From: an uncultured Pseudomonadota bacterium
GTDB lineage: Bacteria; Pseudomonadota; Gammaproteobacteria; Steroidobacterales; Steroidobacteraceae
Assembly: GCA_903938365.1 (NCBI GenBank)
Contig: CAJACZ010000232.1
Span: 1-54,875, forward strand
Direction of reading: 5' to 3'
DNA: 54,875 bases
In this document: positions 9,029 through 20,591 of the stretch, piece after piece
How the letters are laid out: each line of letters opens with the position of its first letter
How positions within the stretch are numbered: position 1 is the stretch's first letter
Notes under the pieces: model-generated
What the model was told of the DNA's origin: nothing
Databases searched by the model: none
What the model saw: only the letters and a program-made list of their open reading frames with translations
Translations under genes and position numbers: made by a program

Positions 9029-9723
9029 GGAGGACCCGCGCCCTGGAACTCCGCGGGCCACGCGGCGCCGCGCGCGTCCACCCACGGGAGGAGTTCATCG
9101 AGACTGGCGATCACTCCGTCGCTGGGCCAGTCTGTGTACCCCTCTTCGGGGTCGATGTACCCATACGCGGCCACCAGCGCGCACATGCCCGCGGAACGCG
9201 CAGCGAGCATGTCGCGTTCGGCGTCACCGACGTAGGCGCAATCGACCGCCGCGACGCCGAGGGCGCGCGCCGCATGCAGCAGCGGTGCGGGGTGGGGCTT
9301 CTTCTCGGCGAGCGTGTCGCCGGATACCACGATCCGGGCCCGCCGATCGAGGCCCAGGGCCGCGAGGAGCGGCTCGGCAAGCCAGCCCGGCTTGTTGGTG
9401 ACGATGCCCCAGGGGGTGCCGGCCGACTCGAGGGCTGCGACCAGAACCTCGCCGCCCGGGAAGAGCGCGGTGTCCCGTGCCAGCCGCGCCGCATACAGAT
9501 CGAGGAAGCGCAGCCGGAGCCGCTCGTGCTCCGCCGGGCCGGCATCGACGAAGCCGAGGCGGACCAGCGCCGCCGCGCCATTGGAGACCCAGTGCCGGAT
9601 CAGGAAGGCGGGTAAGGGCCGACGCCCATGCTCGGCGCGCAACTCGTTCAGCGCACCACCCATGTCGGGCGCCGTGTCGAGCAGCGTGCCGTCGAGGTCG
9701 AACAGAATGCCCCGGATCGGCAT
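9025..9723 (-). CDS. gph: HAD-family phosphoglycolate phosphatase
   Basis: A 232-residue HAD hydrolase, most likely phosphoglycolate phosphatase, which removes 2-phosphoglycolate formed in DNA repair or oxygenation side reactions. All four HAD motifs are visible: DLDGTLLDT with nucleophile Asp9 and acid/base Asp11, the motif II Thr in IVTNK, the Lys in KKPHP, and the metal-binding acids in GDAERDM. The helical cap lies between residues 15 and 80. Its ATG overlaps the ubiG stop (TAATG) and its stop overlaps the next start (GTGA). The pairing with ubiG is common in gammaproteobacteria. Substrate is inferred from that context; pyrophosphatase PpaX-like activity is an alternative. Confidence 0.88.
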   Translation of the reverse strand: MPIRGILFDLDGTLLDTAPDMGGALNELRAEHGRRPLPAFLIRHWVSNGAAALVRLGFVDAGPAEHERLRLRFLDLYAARLARDTALFPGGEVLVAALESAGTPWGIVTNKPGWLAEPLLAALGLDRRARIVVSGDTLAEKKPHPAPLLHAARALGVAAVDCAYVGDAERDMLAARSAGMCALVAAYGYIDPEEGYTDWPSDGVIASLDELLPWVDARGAAWPAEFQGAGPP

Positions 9724-10436
9724 TACTGGGCCTCGGGCTTGCGCAGATGCACGATGTAGTTCACCGAGGCGTCACCCACGAGGCGTGCCTGCGAGGTGAC
9801 CGGGTTGTAGGCGAGACCACCGATCTCCAGCAGGTCGAGCCCGCTGCCACGCGCCCAGGAAGCCAGCTCGGCGGGTCGGATCAGACGCTCGTATTCGTGC
9901 GTGCCGGGCGGCAGCAGTCGCGCGACGTACTCGGCGCCGACGATCGCAAGGAGAAAAGACTTCAGGTTGCGGTTGATGGTCGAGACGAAGACCGAGCCCC
10001 CCGGACGCACGAGGCGCGCGAGCGAATCGACCATGCCGGCCGGATCGGGCACGTGCTCGAGCATTTCCATGCAGGTCACGACGTCGAACCCGCCCGCGTG
10101 GGTGACCGCCAGCGCTTCCGCCGCCGCGACCCGGTAGTCGATCTGCAGGCCTTCGGCCGCGGCGTGCAGCTGCGCGACCTCGATCATGGAGGGCGCCAGG
10201 TCGATGGCGAGGACCGAGGCTCCGCCGCGGCACAGACTCTCGGCGAGCAGGCCGCCGCCGCAACCCACGTCCAGCGCCCGCGTGCCCGGGAGGGGCGTGC
10301 GGGACGCGACGAACTCAAGCCGGACCGGGTTGAGGATGTGCAGGGGGCCAAACTCGCCGCGCTCGTCCCAGAACCGGTGCGCGATGGCATCGAACTTGGC
10401 GACCTCGGCCGGGTCGCTCTGTGGCGTAGTGGTCAT
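9723..10436 (-). CDS. ubiG: Bifunctional 3-demethylubiquinol 3-O-methyltransferase / 2-polyprenyl-6-hydroxyphenol methylase
   Basis: SAM-dependent O-methyltransferase that carries out both O-methylations of ubiquinone biosynthesis at the inner membrane. It is 237 residues, the normal length. Class I methyltransferase motifs are clear: LDVGCGGGLLAESLCRGGA (motif I), AIDLAPSMIEVA, FDVVTCMEMLEHVPDP, GGSVFVSTINRNLKSF. The typical UbiG start FDAIAHRFWDERGEFGPLH and the end segment NPVTSQARLV..DASVNYI also match. It is first in a minus-strand operon with gph, the squalene/phytoene-synthase-like gene and the SDR, divergent from gyrA across 95 bp. The organism therefore makes ubiquinone. Confidence 0.96.
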   Translation of the reverse strand: MTTTPQSDPAEVAKFDAIAHRFWDERGEFGPLHILNPVRLEFVASRTPLPGTRALDVGCGGGLLAESLCRGGASVLAIDLAPSMIEVAQLHAAAEGLQIDYRVAAAEALAVTHAGGFDVVTCMEMLEHVPDPAGMVDSLARLVRPGGSVFVSTINRNLKSFLLAIVGAEYVARLLPPGTHEYERLIRPAELASWARGSGLDLLEIGGLAYNPVTSQARLVGDASVNYIVHLRKPEAQ

Positions 10437-10531
10437 ATTTCTCTTGCTCCGGGGCCATATCGGACCGCCGACGGTGCGGCCGCCTATGTTACTATTTTCG
10501 CTTCGTTTCTGGACGCTGAACCCCGCTCCGA

Positions 10532-13162
<2,631 letters not shown>

Positions 13163-13186
13163 TCCCACTTCGGAAGGACAACCCAC

Positions 13187-14266
13187 TTGCGCGTATTCAA
13201 CTTCGCCGCGGGGCCGGCTACCTTGCCCCTTCAGGTTCTGGAGCAGGCACGGGACGAGATGACCGACTGGCTCGGCAGCGGCATGTCTGTCATGGAAGTC
13301 AGTCATCGCAGCAAGGCCTTCGTCGCCGTCGCGCAGGCCGCGGAAGCCGATCTGCGCGAGTTGATGGGCATTCCCTCGAACTACAAGGTGCTGTTCCTGC
13401 AGGGCGGCGCCTCGGGGCAGTTCAGCGCCATTCCCATGAATCTCGCGACGGCGGAATCAGTCGCCGATTACGTGAACACCGGTCAATGGTCCAAGAAGGC
13501 CATCTCGGAAGCGAAGCGTTACTGCAAGGTGAACGTGGCCGCGGACGAGGCGCCGAGCAACTATTCCACCGTGCCGCAACAGGGCGCCCTGAAGCTCACC
13601 CCCGGTGCCGCCTACGTGCACTACACGCCGAACGAGACCATCGGCGGGGTGGAATTCGGCTACGTGCCTGAAACCCAGGGTGCGCCGCTCGTCGCAGACA
13701 TGTCCTCGACGATCCTGTCGCGCCCGATCGACGTCTCCAGGTTCGGGCTGATCTACGCCGGCGCCCAGAAGAACATCGGACCCTCCGGCATCTGCGTGGT
13801 CATCGTGCGCGAAGACCTGTGCGGGAAGGCGCGCCCCGGCACGCCGGCTATCTGGGACTACGAGGCGATGGCGAAGGAGGGCTCGATGCTCAACACGCCG
13901 CCCACCTTCGGCATCTATGTCGCCGGTCTGGTGTTCCAGTGGCTCAAGCGCGAGGGCGGTATCGCTGCCGTCGGCGAGCGCAATCGCCTCAAGGCCGAGA
14001 AGCTCTATCGGGCCATCGACGAGTCGGGTTACTACCAGAACCCGGTGGCGCGCGATGGCCGCTCCTGGATGAACGTGCCTTTCACGATCCCGAACCCCGC
14101 CCTGGAAAAGACATTCCTCGCGGAAGCCGCCAGCGCCGGACTGGCGAACCTCGAGGGCCATCGTTCGGTGGGCGGCATGCGTGCCTCGATCTACAACGCG
14201 ATGTCGATCGAGGGGGTGGATGCCCTGATCGCCTTCATGGCCGACTTCCAGCGACGCAACGGCTAA
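13187..14266 (+). CDS. serC: Phosphoserine aminotransferase
   Basis: PLP enzyme converting 3-phosphohydroxypyruvate to phosphoserine (serine synthesis) and acting in pyridoxal phosphate synthesis. It is 359 residues, family length. The start is a TTG at 13187 preceded by GGAAGGA; it yields the canonical N-terminus MRVFNFAAGPATLP. Seen are EVSHRSKAF, the phosphate-binding LQGGASGQF, DMSSTILSRPIDVSRFG and the PLP lysine in YAGAQKNIGPSG. The C-terminal GHRSVGGMRASIYNAM is typical. The TAA overlaps the ATG of serA (TAATG), so consecutive serine-pathway enzymes are translationally coupled. Confidence 0.97.
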   Translation: MRVFNFAAGPATLPLQVLEQARDEMTDWLGSGMSVMEVSHRSKAFVAVAQAAEADLRELMGIPSNYKVLFLQGGASGQFSAIPMNLATAESVADYVNTGQWSKKAISEAKRYCKVNVAADEAPSNYSTVPQQGALKLTPGAAYVHYTPNETIGGVEFGYVPETQGAPLVADMSSTILSRPIDVSRFGLIYAGAQKNIGPSGICVVIVREDLCGKARPGTPAIWDYEAMAKEGSMLNTPPTFGIYVAGLVFQWLKREGGIAAVGERNRLKAEKLYRAIDESGYYQNPVARDGRSWMNVPFTIPNPALEKTFLAEAASAGLANLEGHRSVGGMRASIYNAMSIEGVDALIAFMADFQRRNG

Positions 14267-15444
14267 TGCTTGCCATGGGCTACCGCATCCTCACCCTGAA
14301 CAACATCAGCGTTCGCGGCCTCGAGCGACTGCCCCGCGACCGTTATGAGGTCGCGTCGGGCATGGCGGATCCGGACGCCATCATGGTCCGCTCGGCCGAC
14401 ATGCATGCCATGGAGATTCCGGCCAGCGTCCTGGCCGTCGGGCGCGCCGGCGCGGGCGTCAACAACGTCCCGGTCGCTGCCCTGTCGCGGCGCGGTGTGC
14501 CGGTGTTCAACGCGCCCGGGGCCAACGCCAACGCCGTGAAGGAACTGGTGATTGCCGGCCTGCTGCTGGGCGCACGCAACATCTGCCAGGCCTGGGATTT
14601 CGCCCGCCACCTGCAGGGCGACGATGCGACGATCGACGCGGCGACCGAAAAGGGCAAGAAGGACTTCGTCGGTTTCGAACTGCCCGGGCGCACCCTCGGC
14701 GTCATCGGCCTCGGCGCCATCGGCGTCGAAGTGGCGAACGCCGCGGAGAGGCTCGGGATGAAGGTCCTCGGCTACGACCCACAGATCACGGTGCAGCGGG
14801 CCTGGCAGCTCTCGTCATCGGTCGAGCAGGCGCTGTCTCTCGACGACCTCTTCGCACGCTCGCAGATGGTCACGGTACACGTCCCGCTCGCGGATGCCAC
14901 CCGCGGGCTCGTCAGCGAAAGCCGCATACGCCTCATGCAGGCCAACAGCGTCGTGCTGAACTTCTCGCGTGCGCCGATCGTCGACGAAGCCGCGATCCTC
15001 GCGGCGCTGGATGCGGGGCGACTGCAGGGTTACATCTGCGACTTTCCCAAGAACTCGCTGAAGAACCACCCGAGGGTGATCACGCTTCCGCATCTGGGCG
15101 CCTCCACGGGCGAAGCGGAGGAGAACTGCGCCGTGATGGTCGCTGACCAGCTGCGCGACTTCCTCGAGAACGGCAACGTCCGCAACAGCGTGAATTTTCC
15201 CGAGGCCATCCTCCCGCGCATCCCGGGATGCGCCCGCATCGCGGTAGCCAACAGCAACGTGCCGAACATGGTGGGCCAGGTGTCGACCCTGCTGGCCGCG
15301 GCGGGTCTCAACATTTCTGAACTGCTGAACAAATCCCGCGGCGAGTACGCCTATACCCTGATCGATGCGGAAGGCACCGTGGACGCCGCATTGCTCGACC
15401 GCCTGCGGGCGATCGAGGGCGTCCTCTCGGCACGCGCAGTCTGA
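14266..15444 (+). CDS. serA: D-3-phosphoglycerate dehydrogenase, short form with ACT domain
   Basis: First step of serine synthesis: oxidises 3-phosphoglycerate with NAD+. It is 392 residues, shorter than E. coli SerA, in the family whose substrate domain reads RAGAGVNNVPV and PGANANAVKEL. The NAD-binding motif is GVIGLGAIGVEVAN, the catalytic Arg is in NFSRAPIVDE and the catalytic His in PHLGASTGEAEENCA. The segment where this superfamily usually carries the third active-site residue, a Glu (DVF.xEP), reads CDFPKNSLKNHP, without an acidic residue after DFP. A C-terminal ACT domain (about 320-392) suggests serine feedback. The start at 14266 overlaps the serC stop; an ATG nine bases later is an alternative. 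Confidence 0.93.
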   Translation: MLAMGYRILTLNNISVRGLERLPRDRYEVASGMADPDAIMVRSADMHAMEIPASVLAVGRAGAGVNNVPVAALSRRGVPVFNAPGANANAVKELVIAGLLLGARNICQAWDFARHLQGDDATIDAATEKGKKDFVGFELPGRTLGVIGLGAIGVEVANAAERLGMKVLGYDPQITVQRAWQLSSSVEQALSLDDLFARSQMVTVHVPLADATRGLVSESRIRLMQANSVVLNFSRAPIVDEAAILAALDAGRLQGYICDFPKNSLKNHPRVITLPHLGASTGEAEENCAVMVADQLRDFLENGNVRNSVNFPEAILPRIPGCARIAVANSNVPNMVGQVSTLLAAAGLNISELLNKSRGEYAYTLIDAEGTVDAALLDRLRAIEGVLSARAV

Positions 15445-15460
15445 CCGTCCGGAGACCCGC

Positions 15461-16639
15461 ATGAGTTCCGATCGCCCCAAGGCACGCAAAAAGGCTCCCG
15501 CCAAGGCAAAACGGGCCGCAGCGCCCCGGGCCGCGACGCCGCCGGAAAAGCTCGGCGCCTTGCGCGAGCGCATCGACACGGTCGATGCGGCGATCCACGA
15601 CCTGCTCAATGAGCGGGCACGACTGGCGCGGATGGTGGGCATCTCGAAGTCCCGCGACGGACACCTCGTCGACTTCTACCGCCCGGAGCGCGAAGCGCAG
15701 GTCCTGCGCCTGGCGCTGGAGCGCAACCAGAAGGCCCGCCTGGAGGGTGGCCTGCGCGACGAGGAGATCGTCCGTCTGTTCCGCGAGATCATGTCCGCGT
15801 GTCTCGCCCAGGAAGAACCGCTCAAAGTCGCGTTCCTCGGGCCCGAGGGCACGTTTTCGCAGAGCGCCGTGCACAAGCATTTCGGGCACTCGGTCCGCGC
15901 ACTGGCGGTGGGGTCCATCGATGAAGTGTTTCATGAAGTCGAGGCCGGTCACGCCGACTTCGGCGTCGTGCCCATCGAGAACTCCACCGAAGGCAGCGTC
16001 AACCACACCCTGGACCGGTTTCTCTCTTCCCCGCTGAAAATCTGCGGCGAGGTGGAGCTCCGGATCAACCAGTGCCTGATGGGACGCATGGCTTCCCTGC
16101 AGCAAGTGAAGCGGATAACCAGCCATCCACAGTCCCTTGCGCAGTGCCGGCAGTGGCTGAACGAAAACCTGGGCGAAACGGAGCGACTCGCCGCCTCGAG
16201 CAACGCGGAGGCCGCGCGGCGGGCCAGGGACGAGGAGGGGACCGCGGCGATTGCAGGCCGGATCGCAGCCGAGGTCTACGGACTCCAGATCCTGGCCAGC
16301 GACATCGAAGACCGGCCCGACAACACCACGCGCTTCTTCGTGATCGGTCGTCGGGTCTTCGGCCCCAGTGGGGTTGACCGGACCACCTTGCTGGTCTCGA
16401 CGGGGCACACCGAGGCGCCCGGGGCACTCCACCGCCTGCTCGAACCGCTGGCTGCAAATGCGGTGAGCATGACCCGGATCGAGTCACGGCCGTCCCAGCG
16501 ACGCAAATGGGACTACGTGTTTTTCATCGACATCGAGGGTCACGTGGACGACCCGCCGGTCGCGCGTGCGCTCGAAGGCCTGAAGGGGCGTACGTCGCTG
16601 TGTCGCGTTCTCGGTTCATACCCCCGCGCTGTGCTCTAG
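15461..16639 (+). CDS. pheA: Bifunctional chorismate mutase / prephenate dehydratase
   Basis: Converts chorismate through prephenate to phenylpyruvate, the committed route to phenylalanine. It is 392 residues from the ATG at 15461, preceded by GGAG. After a Lys/Ala-rich leader of about 30 residues comes the AroQ helical chorismate mutase domain (LRERIDTVDAAIHDLLNERARL..VGISKS..FYRPEREAQVL). Then the prephenate dehydratase domain (VAFLGPEGTFSQSAV; GVVPIENSTEGSVNHTLD; the catalytic Thr in DNTTRFFVI) and a C-terminal ACT domain with the phenylalanine-sensing signature GALHRLLEPLA and ESRPSQRRKWDYVFFID. It follows serA by 16 nt and precedes aroA by 15 nt. Confidence 0.97.
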   Translation: MSSDRPKARKKAPAKAKRAAAPRAATPPEKLGALRERIDTVDAAIHDLLNERARLARMVGISKSRDGHLVDFYRPEREAQVLRLALERNQKARLEGGLRDEEIVRLFREIMSACLAQEEPLKVAFLGPEGTFSQSAVHKHFGHSVRALAVGSIDEVFHEVEAGHADFGVVPIENSTEGSVNHTLDRFLSSPLKICGEVELRINQCLMGRMASLQQVKRITSHPQSLAQCRQWLNENLGETERLAASSNAEAARRARDEEGTAAIAGRIAAEVYGLQILASDIEDRPDNTTRFFVIGRRVFGPSGVDRTTLLVSTGHTEAPGALHRLLEPLAANAVSMTRIESRPSQRRKWDYVFFIDIEGHVDDPPVARALEGLKGRTSLCRVLGSYPRAVL

Positions 16640-16654
16640 AGGTCCCCGGACTCC

Positions 16655-17989
16655 ATGACAAGCAGCAGCACAACCCCAGGCCACTGGCGGGTCGACCCCA
16701 CTCGGGAACTCAGCGGGACGATCACGGTTCCCGGCGACAAGTCGATCTCCCACCGTTCCCTCATGCTCGGGGGAATCGCCAGCGGCACCACCGAGGTGAC
16801 GGGTTTTCTGGCCAGCGAGGATTGCCTCGCGACACTCACGGCGCTCCGCAGCCTCGGCGCGGTCGTGGAACAGCGTGCACCGGACCATCTGCTGGTGCGG
16901 GGTGTCGGCGCCCGGGGACTGAGGGCTCCCGCGGGCCCCCTCGACATGGGCAACGCGGGCACCGCGATGCGGTTGTTCATGGGCCTGCTGTCCGGGCAGG
17001 GTTTCGACTCGACGCTCATCGGCGACTCTTCGCTCATGCGACGGCCCATGGAGCGGGTGGCCCGACCCCTGCGCGAGATGGGTGCGGTGATCGAGACGCT
17101 CGAGGGCCGACCGCCGGTGGTCATCCGGGGCGGGCAACAGCTTCATGCCATCGACTTCCAGATGCCGGTGGCGAGCGCCCAGGTGAAGTCAGCCCTGCTG
17201 CTCGCAGCCCTGGGGGCGGAAGGACGGACGCGGATCACGGAGCCGGCGCCGACCCGGGACCACACGGAACGCATGTTGGGCGGCTTCGGCGTCGAGGTCC
17301 TGCGGCAGGGCAACTCGGTCCTGATCGAGGGCGGCCAGCGACTGGAGGCCACGCGGATCGAAGTCCCTGGGGATTTTTCCTCGGCGGCGTTCTTCATCGT
17401 GGCCGCCAGCCTCGGAGAGGGGCCGGGGCTGCGCCTGCTCAATGTCGGCATAAACCCGACGCGCACGGGACTGCTGGATATGCTGCTGTCGATGGGCGCG
17501 GACATCCGGGTCCATCGGCGCCAGGATTCCGCGGGCCCGGAACCGGTTGCCGACCTCGAGATCCGACCGGCCCGGCTGCGCGGCCTGCGGGTGGCCGAGG
17601 GCCTGGTGCCGCTGGCCATCGACGAGTTCCCGGTGTTCTTCATCGCGGCAGCCTGCGCCGAGGGTGACACGCTGGTCCGCGGCGCCCAGGAACTGCGGGT
17701 CAAGGAAAGTGACCGGCTTGCTGTGATGGCCGAGGGCCTGGCAGCGCTCGGTGTGGAACACGAGCTGCTCGACGACGGGATGTGGATCCGCGGCAAGGGC
17801 TCGGGCGACGCCTTCCAGTCGGGGTCGATCGACAGCCACGGCGACCACCGGGTGGCGATGTCCTTTGCGGTCGCGTCCCTGCGCGCCGCGGGACCGATCC
17901 AGGTGCGCGACACCGCCAACGTGGCCACGTCCTTCCCGGGATTTGCCGGGCTCGCGCGCCACTGCGGCCTCAAACTGGTCGAGCTATGA
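16655..17989 (+). CDS. aroA: 3-phosphoshikimate 1-carboxyvinyltransferase (EPSP synthase)
   Basis: Joins phosphoenolpyruvate to shikimate-3-phosphate to make EPSP, the precursor of chorismate. It is 444 residues. Signature regions are VPGDKSISHRSLMLGGIASG, DMGNAGTAMRLFMGLL, QVKSALLLAAL, DFSSAAFFIVAA and KESDRLAVMAEGL..DSHGDHRVAMSF. The GNAGTAMRL block, without the Pro of the E. coli type (NAGTAMRP), resembles Bacillus-like forms; I would not predict inhibitor response from this. Its TGA overlaps the cmk ATG (ATGA). The enzyme supplies chorismate to the pheA product encoded just upstream. Confidence 0.97.
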   Translation: MTSSSTTPGHWRVDPTRELSGTITVPGDKSISHRSLMLGGIASGTTEVTGFLASEDCLATLTALRSLGAVVEQRAPDHLLVRGVGARGLRAPAGPLDMGNAGTAMRLFMGLLSGQGFDSTLIGDSSLMRRPMERVARPLREMGAVIETLEGRPPVVIRGGQQLHAIDFQMPVASAQVKSALLLAALGAEGRTRITEPAPTRDHTERMLGGFGVEVLRQGNSVLIEGGQRLEATRIEVPGDFSSAAFFIVAASLGEGPGLRLLNVGINPTRTGLLDMLLSMGADIRVHRRQDSAGPEPVADLEIRPARLRGLRVAEGLVPLAIDEFPVFFIAAACAEGDTLVRGAQELRVKESDRLAVMAEGLAALGVEHELLDDGMWIRGKGSGDAFQSGSIDSHGDHRVAMSFAVASLRAAGPIQVRDTANVATSFPGFAGLARHCGLKLVEL

Positions 17990-18681
17990 CGGCAGCCGGG
18001 CCCGCCGTCCCGATCGTCACCATCGACGGTCCCTCCGGCTCGGGCAAAGGCACGGTCAGCCGACTGGTGGCGCGCCACACCGGGTGGCACCTGCTCGACA
18101 GCGGCGCGCTCTACCGGCTGGTTGCGCTGTCCGGCCGACGCCAGGCGCTGGAGGCCGGGGATGTCGACGGCCATGTGCGTGCTGCCGGCAACCTGGCTGC
18201 CACCTTCGGTGTAACCGCTGCGGGTGCCGAGCAGGTATTCCTCGATGGCGAAGACGTGACCCTCGAACTGCGCGAAGAGTCGACCGGGCAGGGCGCCTCC
18301 CGGGTCGCGGCCTGGCCCGGGGTGCGTGCCGCGCTGCTCGACACCCAGCGTCGTTTCGCGCGGGAGCCTGGCCTTGTTGCAGATGGCCGGGACATGGGGA
18401 CGGTCGTGTTTCCGGATGCCCCGTTGAAGGTGTTCCTCACGGCCACCCCCGAGGAAAGGGCGCTCAGACGCTATAACCAGTTGAAACACAAGGGTTCCGC
18501 TGATAGTCTTGCGGCCCTTTCGCGGGAGATCGCGGAGCGTGACCTGCGGGATTCAACCCGCAGCGTGGCGCCATTGCGACCCGCGTCGGACGCGTTTGTC
18601 ATCGACTCCACCGGCGTCGCAGTGGAAGTCGTCGTCGAACGCGTGATCGAACTCGGCCGCGCGCGCGCGCTCTGGCGCTGA
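17986..18681 (+). CDS. cmk: Cytidylate kinase
   Basis: Phosphorylates CMP and dCMP using ATP, in pyrimidine nucleotide salvage and supply. It is 231 residues. The P-loop is IDGPSGSGKGT near residue 15; other family blocks are LLDSGALYRLVAL, the QGASRVAAWPGVRAALLDTQR region, GLVADGRDMGTVVFPDAPLKVFLTA, RALRRYNQLK, and ERDLRDSTRSVAPL with the substrate-binding Arg and Asp. The conserved order aroA-cmk-rpsA-ihfB is shared with many gammaproteobacteria. It overlaps aroA by 4 nt. Confidence 0.96.
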   Translation: MTAAGPAVPIVTIDGPSGSGKGTVSRLVARHTGWHLLDSGALYRLVALSGRRQALEAGDVDGHVRAAGNLAATFGVTAAGAEQVFLDGEDVTLELREESTGQGASRVAAWPGVRAALLDTQRRFAREPGLVADGRDMGTVVFPDAPLKVFLTATPEERALRRYNQLKHKGSADSLAALSREIAERDLRDSTRSVAPLRPASDAFVIDSTGVAVEVVVERVIELGRARALWR

Positions 18682-18724
18682 AGCGCCGGACCCGCCTCGA
18701 TCGGACATCATCTGGAGGCTTTGC

Positions 18725-18820
18725 ATGGATGCGGAGCCGACTTGGCAACCCCCTGGCCCCAGGATGAGGCCTTGGGATAACGACGCGGCGCATTGCCGTG
18801 CGAGTGAGAATAATGACTGA
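18725..18820 (+). CDS. Possible 31-residue leader peptide upstream of rpsA
   Basis: An ORF in the rpsA leader with an excellent ribosome binding site: GGAGG at 18714-18718, six bases before the ATG at 18725. It encodes 31 residues, including QPPGP and two Trp, and stops at 18818-18820, seven bases inside rpsA in another frame. rpsA itself (ATG 18813) has no strong Shine-Dalgarno, so ribosomes ending the leader could reinitiate there. The Pro-Pro-Gly stretch is a type known to slow ribosomes without EF-P. No homologue is recognised; it may be chance. The other bases between cmk and rpsA hold nothing else I can identify. Confidence 0.35.
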   Translation: MDAEPTWQPPGPRMRPWDNDAAHCRASENND

Positions 18821-20495
18821 ATCTTTTGCTGAACTGTTCGAACAAAGTCTTGCGAGCCAGCGAATCCGGCCGGGAATGATCCTGATGGGACTCGTGGTGG
18901 ACGTCACCGACGACGTCGTGATCGTCAACGTCGGTCTCAAGTCCGAAGCGGTCATCGGTATCGACCAGTTCAAGAACGAGCGGGGCGAGGTCGAGGTCAA
19001 GCCCGGCGACGAAGTGGAAGTGGCGCTGGACTCCGTCGAAGACGGCACGGGTGAAACCCGCCTGTCGCGCGAGAAGGCCAAGCGGGCACGCACCTGGACA
19101 CGTCTCGAGGACGCGTTCAGCAAGGCCGAGATCGTCATCGGTATCATCACAGGCCGCGTCAAGGGCGGGTTCACGGTCGAAATCGAGCATGTGCGCGCAT
19201 TCCTGCCCGGCTCGCTGGTTGACGTCCGTCCGGTTCGCGACACTTCGTACCTCGAGAACAAGCCGCTCGAGTTCAAGGTCATCAAGCTCGACCAGAAGCG
19301 CAATAACGTCGTGGTCTCGCGTCGTGCGGTCGTGGAGCAGGAATTCTCCGCCGAGCGTTCCGCGCTGATGGACAACCTCCAGGAAGGCTCGGTCGTGCGC
19401 GGCACGGTCAAGAACCTCACCGACTACGGCGCATTCGTCGACCTCGGTGGCATCGATGGCCTCCTGCACATCACCGACATGGCCTGGAAGCGCGTCAAGC
19501 ATCCTTCCGAGGTGGTCAAGGTCGGCGACGAAATCGACGTGCGCATCCTGAAGTTCGACCGCGAGCGCTCGCGTGTCAGCCTCGGGCTCAAGCAGCTCGG
19601 CGCCGATCCGTGGGAGAACATTGCCCGCCGTTACCCCCCGAACACCCGCGTGTTCGGCAAGATCACGAACATCGCCGACTACGGCGCGTTCGTCGAGATC
19701 GAGGATGGCGTCGAAGGCCTGGTCCACGTGTCCGAAATGGACTGGACCAACAAGAACGTCAACCCGGCCAAGGTCGTGCAGACGGGGCAGGAAGTCGAAG
19801 TCATGGTGCTCGACGTCGACGAAGAGCGTCGCCGCATCAGCCTCGGTCTCAAGCAGTGCGCTGCCAACCCGTGGCGTGATTTCTCGGACAACTTCAATCG
19901 TGGCGACAAGGTCGCCGGGCAGATCAAGTCGATCACCGACTTCGGTATCTTCATCGGGCTCGACGGCAACATCGACGGTCTCGTGCACCTCTCGGACATC
20001 TCCTGGGATGTTCCCGGCGAGGAAGCCGTGCGCAACTACCAGAAGGGCCAGCAGATCGAAGCCATGGTGCTGTCGATCGACCCGGAACGCGAGCGCATCA
20101 GCCTCGGCATCAAGCAGCTGGCGAAGGACCCGTTCTCGGGCTACATCGCGGACAACCCGAAGGGCAGCATCGTTCGTGGCGTCGTCAAGGACGTCGACGC
20201 GCGTGGCGCGGTGATCGACCTCGGCAACGGCATCGAAGGCCAGTTGCGCGCGTCGGAGCTGGGCCGCGACCGTGTCGAGGACGCTCGCCAGTTCCTGAAG
20301 GTGGGCGAGGAGATCGACGCGAAGTTCATGGGCGTGGATCGCAAGACCCGCACCATCTCGCTCTCGATCAAGGCCAAGGAAGCCTACGAGGAAGCCGAGG
20401 CCGTGCAGAGCTACCGCTCGGAGCAGGGCAGCACCTCGGGCACGAGCCTGGGCGAACTCCTGAAGGCTCAGATCGGCGATCGCGATCGCAGCTGA
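18813..20495 (+). CDS. rpsA: 30S ribosomal protein S1
   Basis: The mRNA-binding protein that helps the 30S subunit load onto transcripts. It is 560 residues, the usual gammaproteobacterial length, with six S1 (OB-fold) repeats. The start [13 protein letters not shown] is canonical; the best conserved repeats read [41 protein letters not shown] and [21 protein letters not shown]. Five codons before the chosen ATG a GTG is in frame, but the family start fits the ATG at 18813. There is no strong Shine-Dalgarno, as is usual for rpsA, which is autoregulated by S1 in E. coli. A strong hairpin follows before ihfB. A 765-codon open frame on the opposite strand is a composition shadow. Confidence 0.98.
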   Translation: MTESFAELFEQSLASQRIRPGMILMGLVVDVTDDVVIVNVGLKSEAVIGIDQFKNERGEVEVKPGDEVEVALDSVEDGTGETRLSREKAKRARTWTRLEDAFSKAEIVIGIITGRVKGGFTVEIEHVRAFLPGSLVDVRPVRDTSYLENKPLEFKVIKLDQKRNNVVVSRRAVVEQEFSAERSALMDNLQEGSVVRGTVKNLTDYGAFVDLGGIDGLLHITDMAWKRVKHPSEVVKVGDEIDVRILKFDRERSRVSLGLKQLGADPWENIARRYPPNTRVFGKITNIADYGAFVEIEDGVEGLVHVSEMDWTNKNVNPAKVVQTGQEVEVMVLDVDEERRRISLGLKQCAANPWRDFSDNFNRGDKVAGQIKSITDFGIFIGLDGNIDGLVHLSDISWDVPGEEAVRNYQKGQQIEAMVLSIDPERERISLGIKQLAKDPFSGYIADNPKGSIVRGVVKDVDARGAVIDLGNGIEGQLRASELGRDRVEDARQFLKVGEEIDAKFMGVDRKTRTISLSIKAKEAYEEAEAVQSYRSEQGSTSGTSLGELLKAQIGDRDRS

Positions 20496-20531
20496 CCGGA
20501 CACCGCGCCCCAGGGCGTGGGATGAAGAACG

Positions 20532-20569
20532 GGGACGGCGTCCGGCCTGATGTGCCGGACGCCAGTCCC
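20532..20569 (+). terminator. Strong GC hairpin between rpsA and ihfB
   Basis: A perfect 10-bp stem (GGCGTCCGGC at 20537-20546 with GCCGGACGCC at 20554-20563) with a 7-nt loop. It is extended by five more pairs (GGGAC with GTCCC) past one bulged A. No U-run follows (CCCTTCG), so it could be a weak terminator, an attenuator lowering ihfB expression relative to rpsA, or an mRNA 3'-end stabiliser. Confidence 0.55.
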
Positions 20570-20591
20570 TTCGACCGTCACGGGGCGAGAC

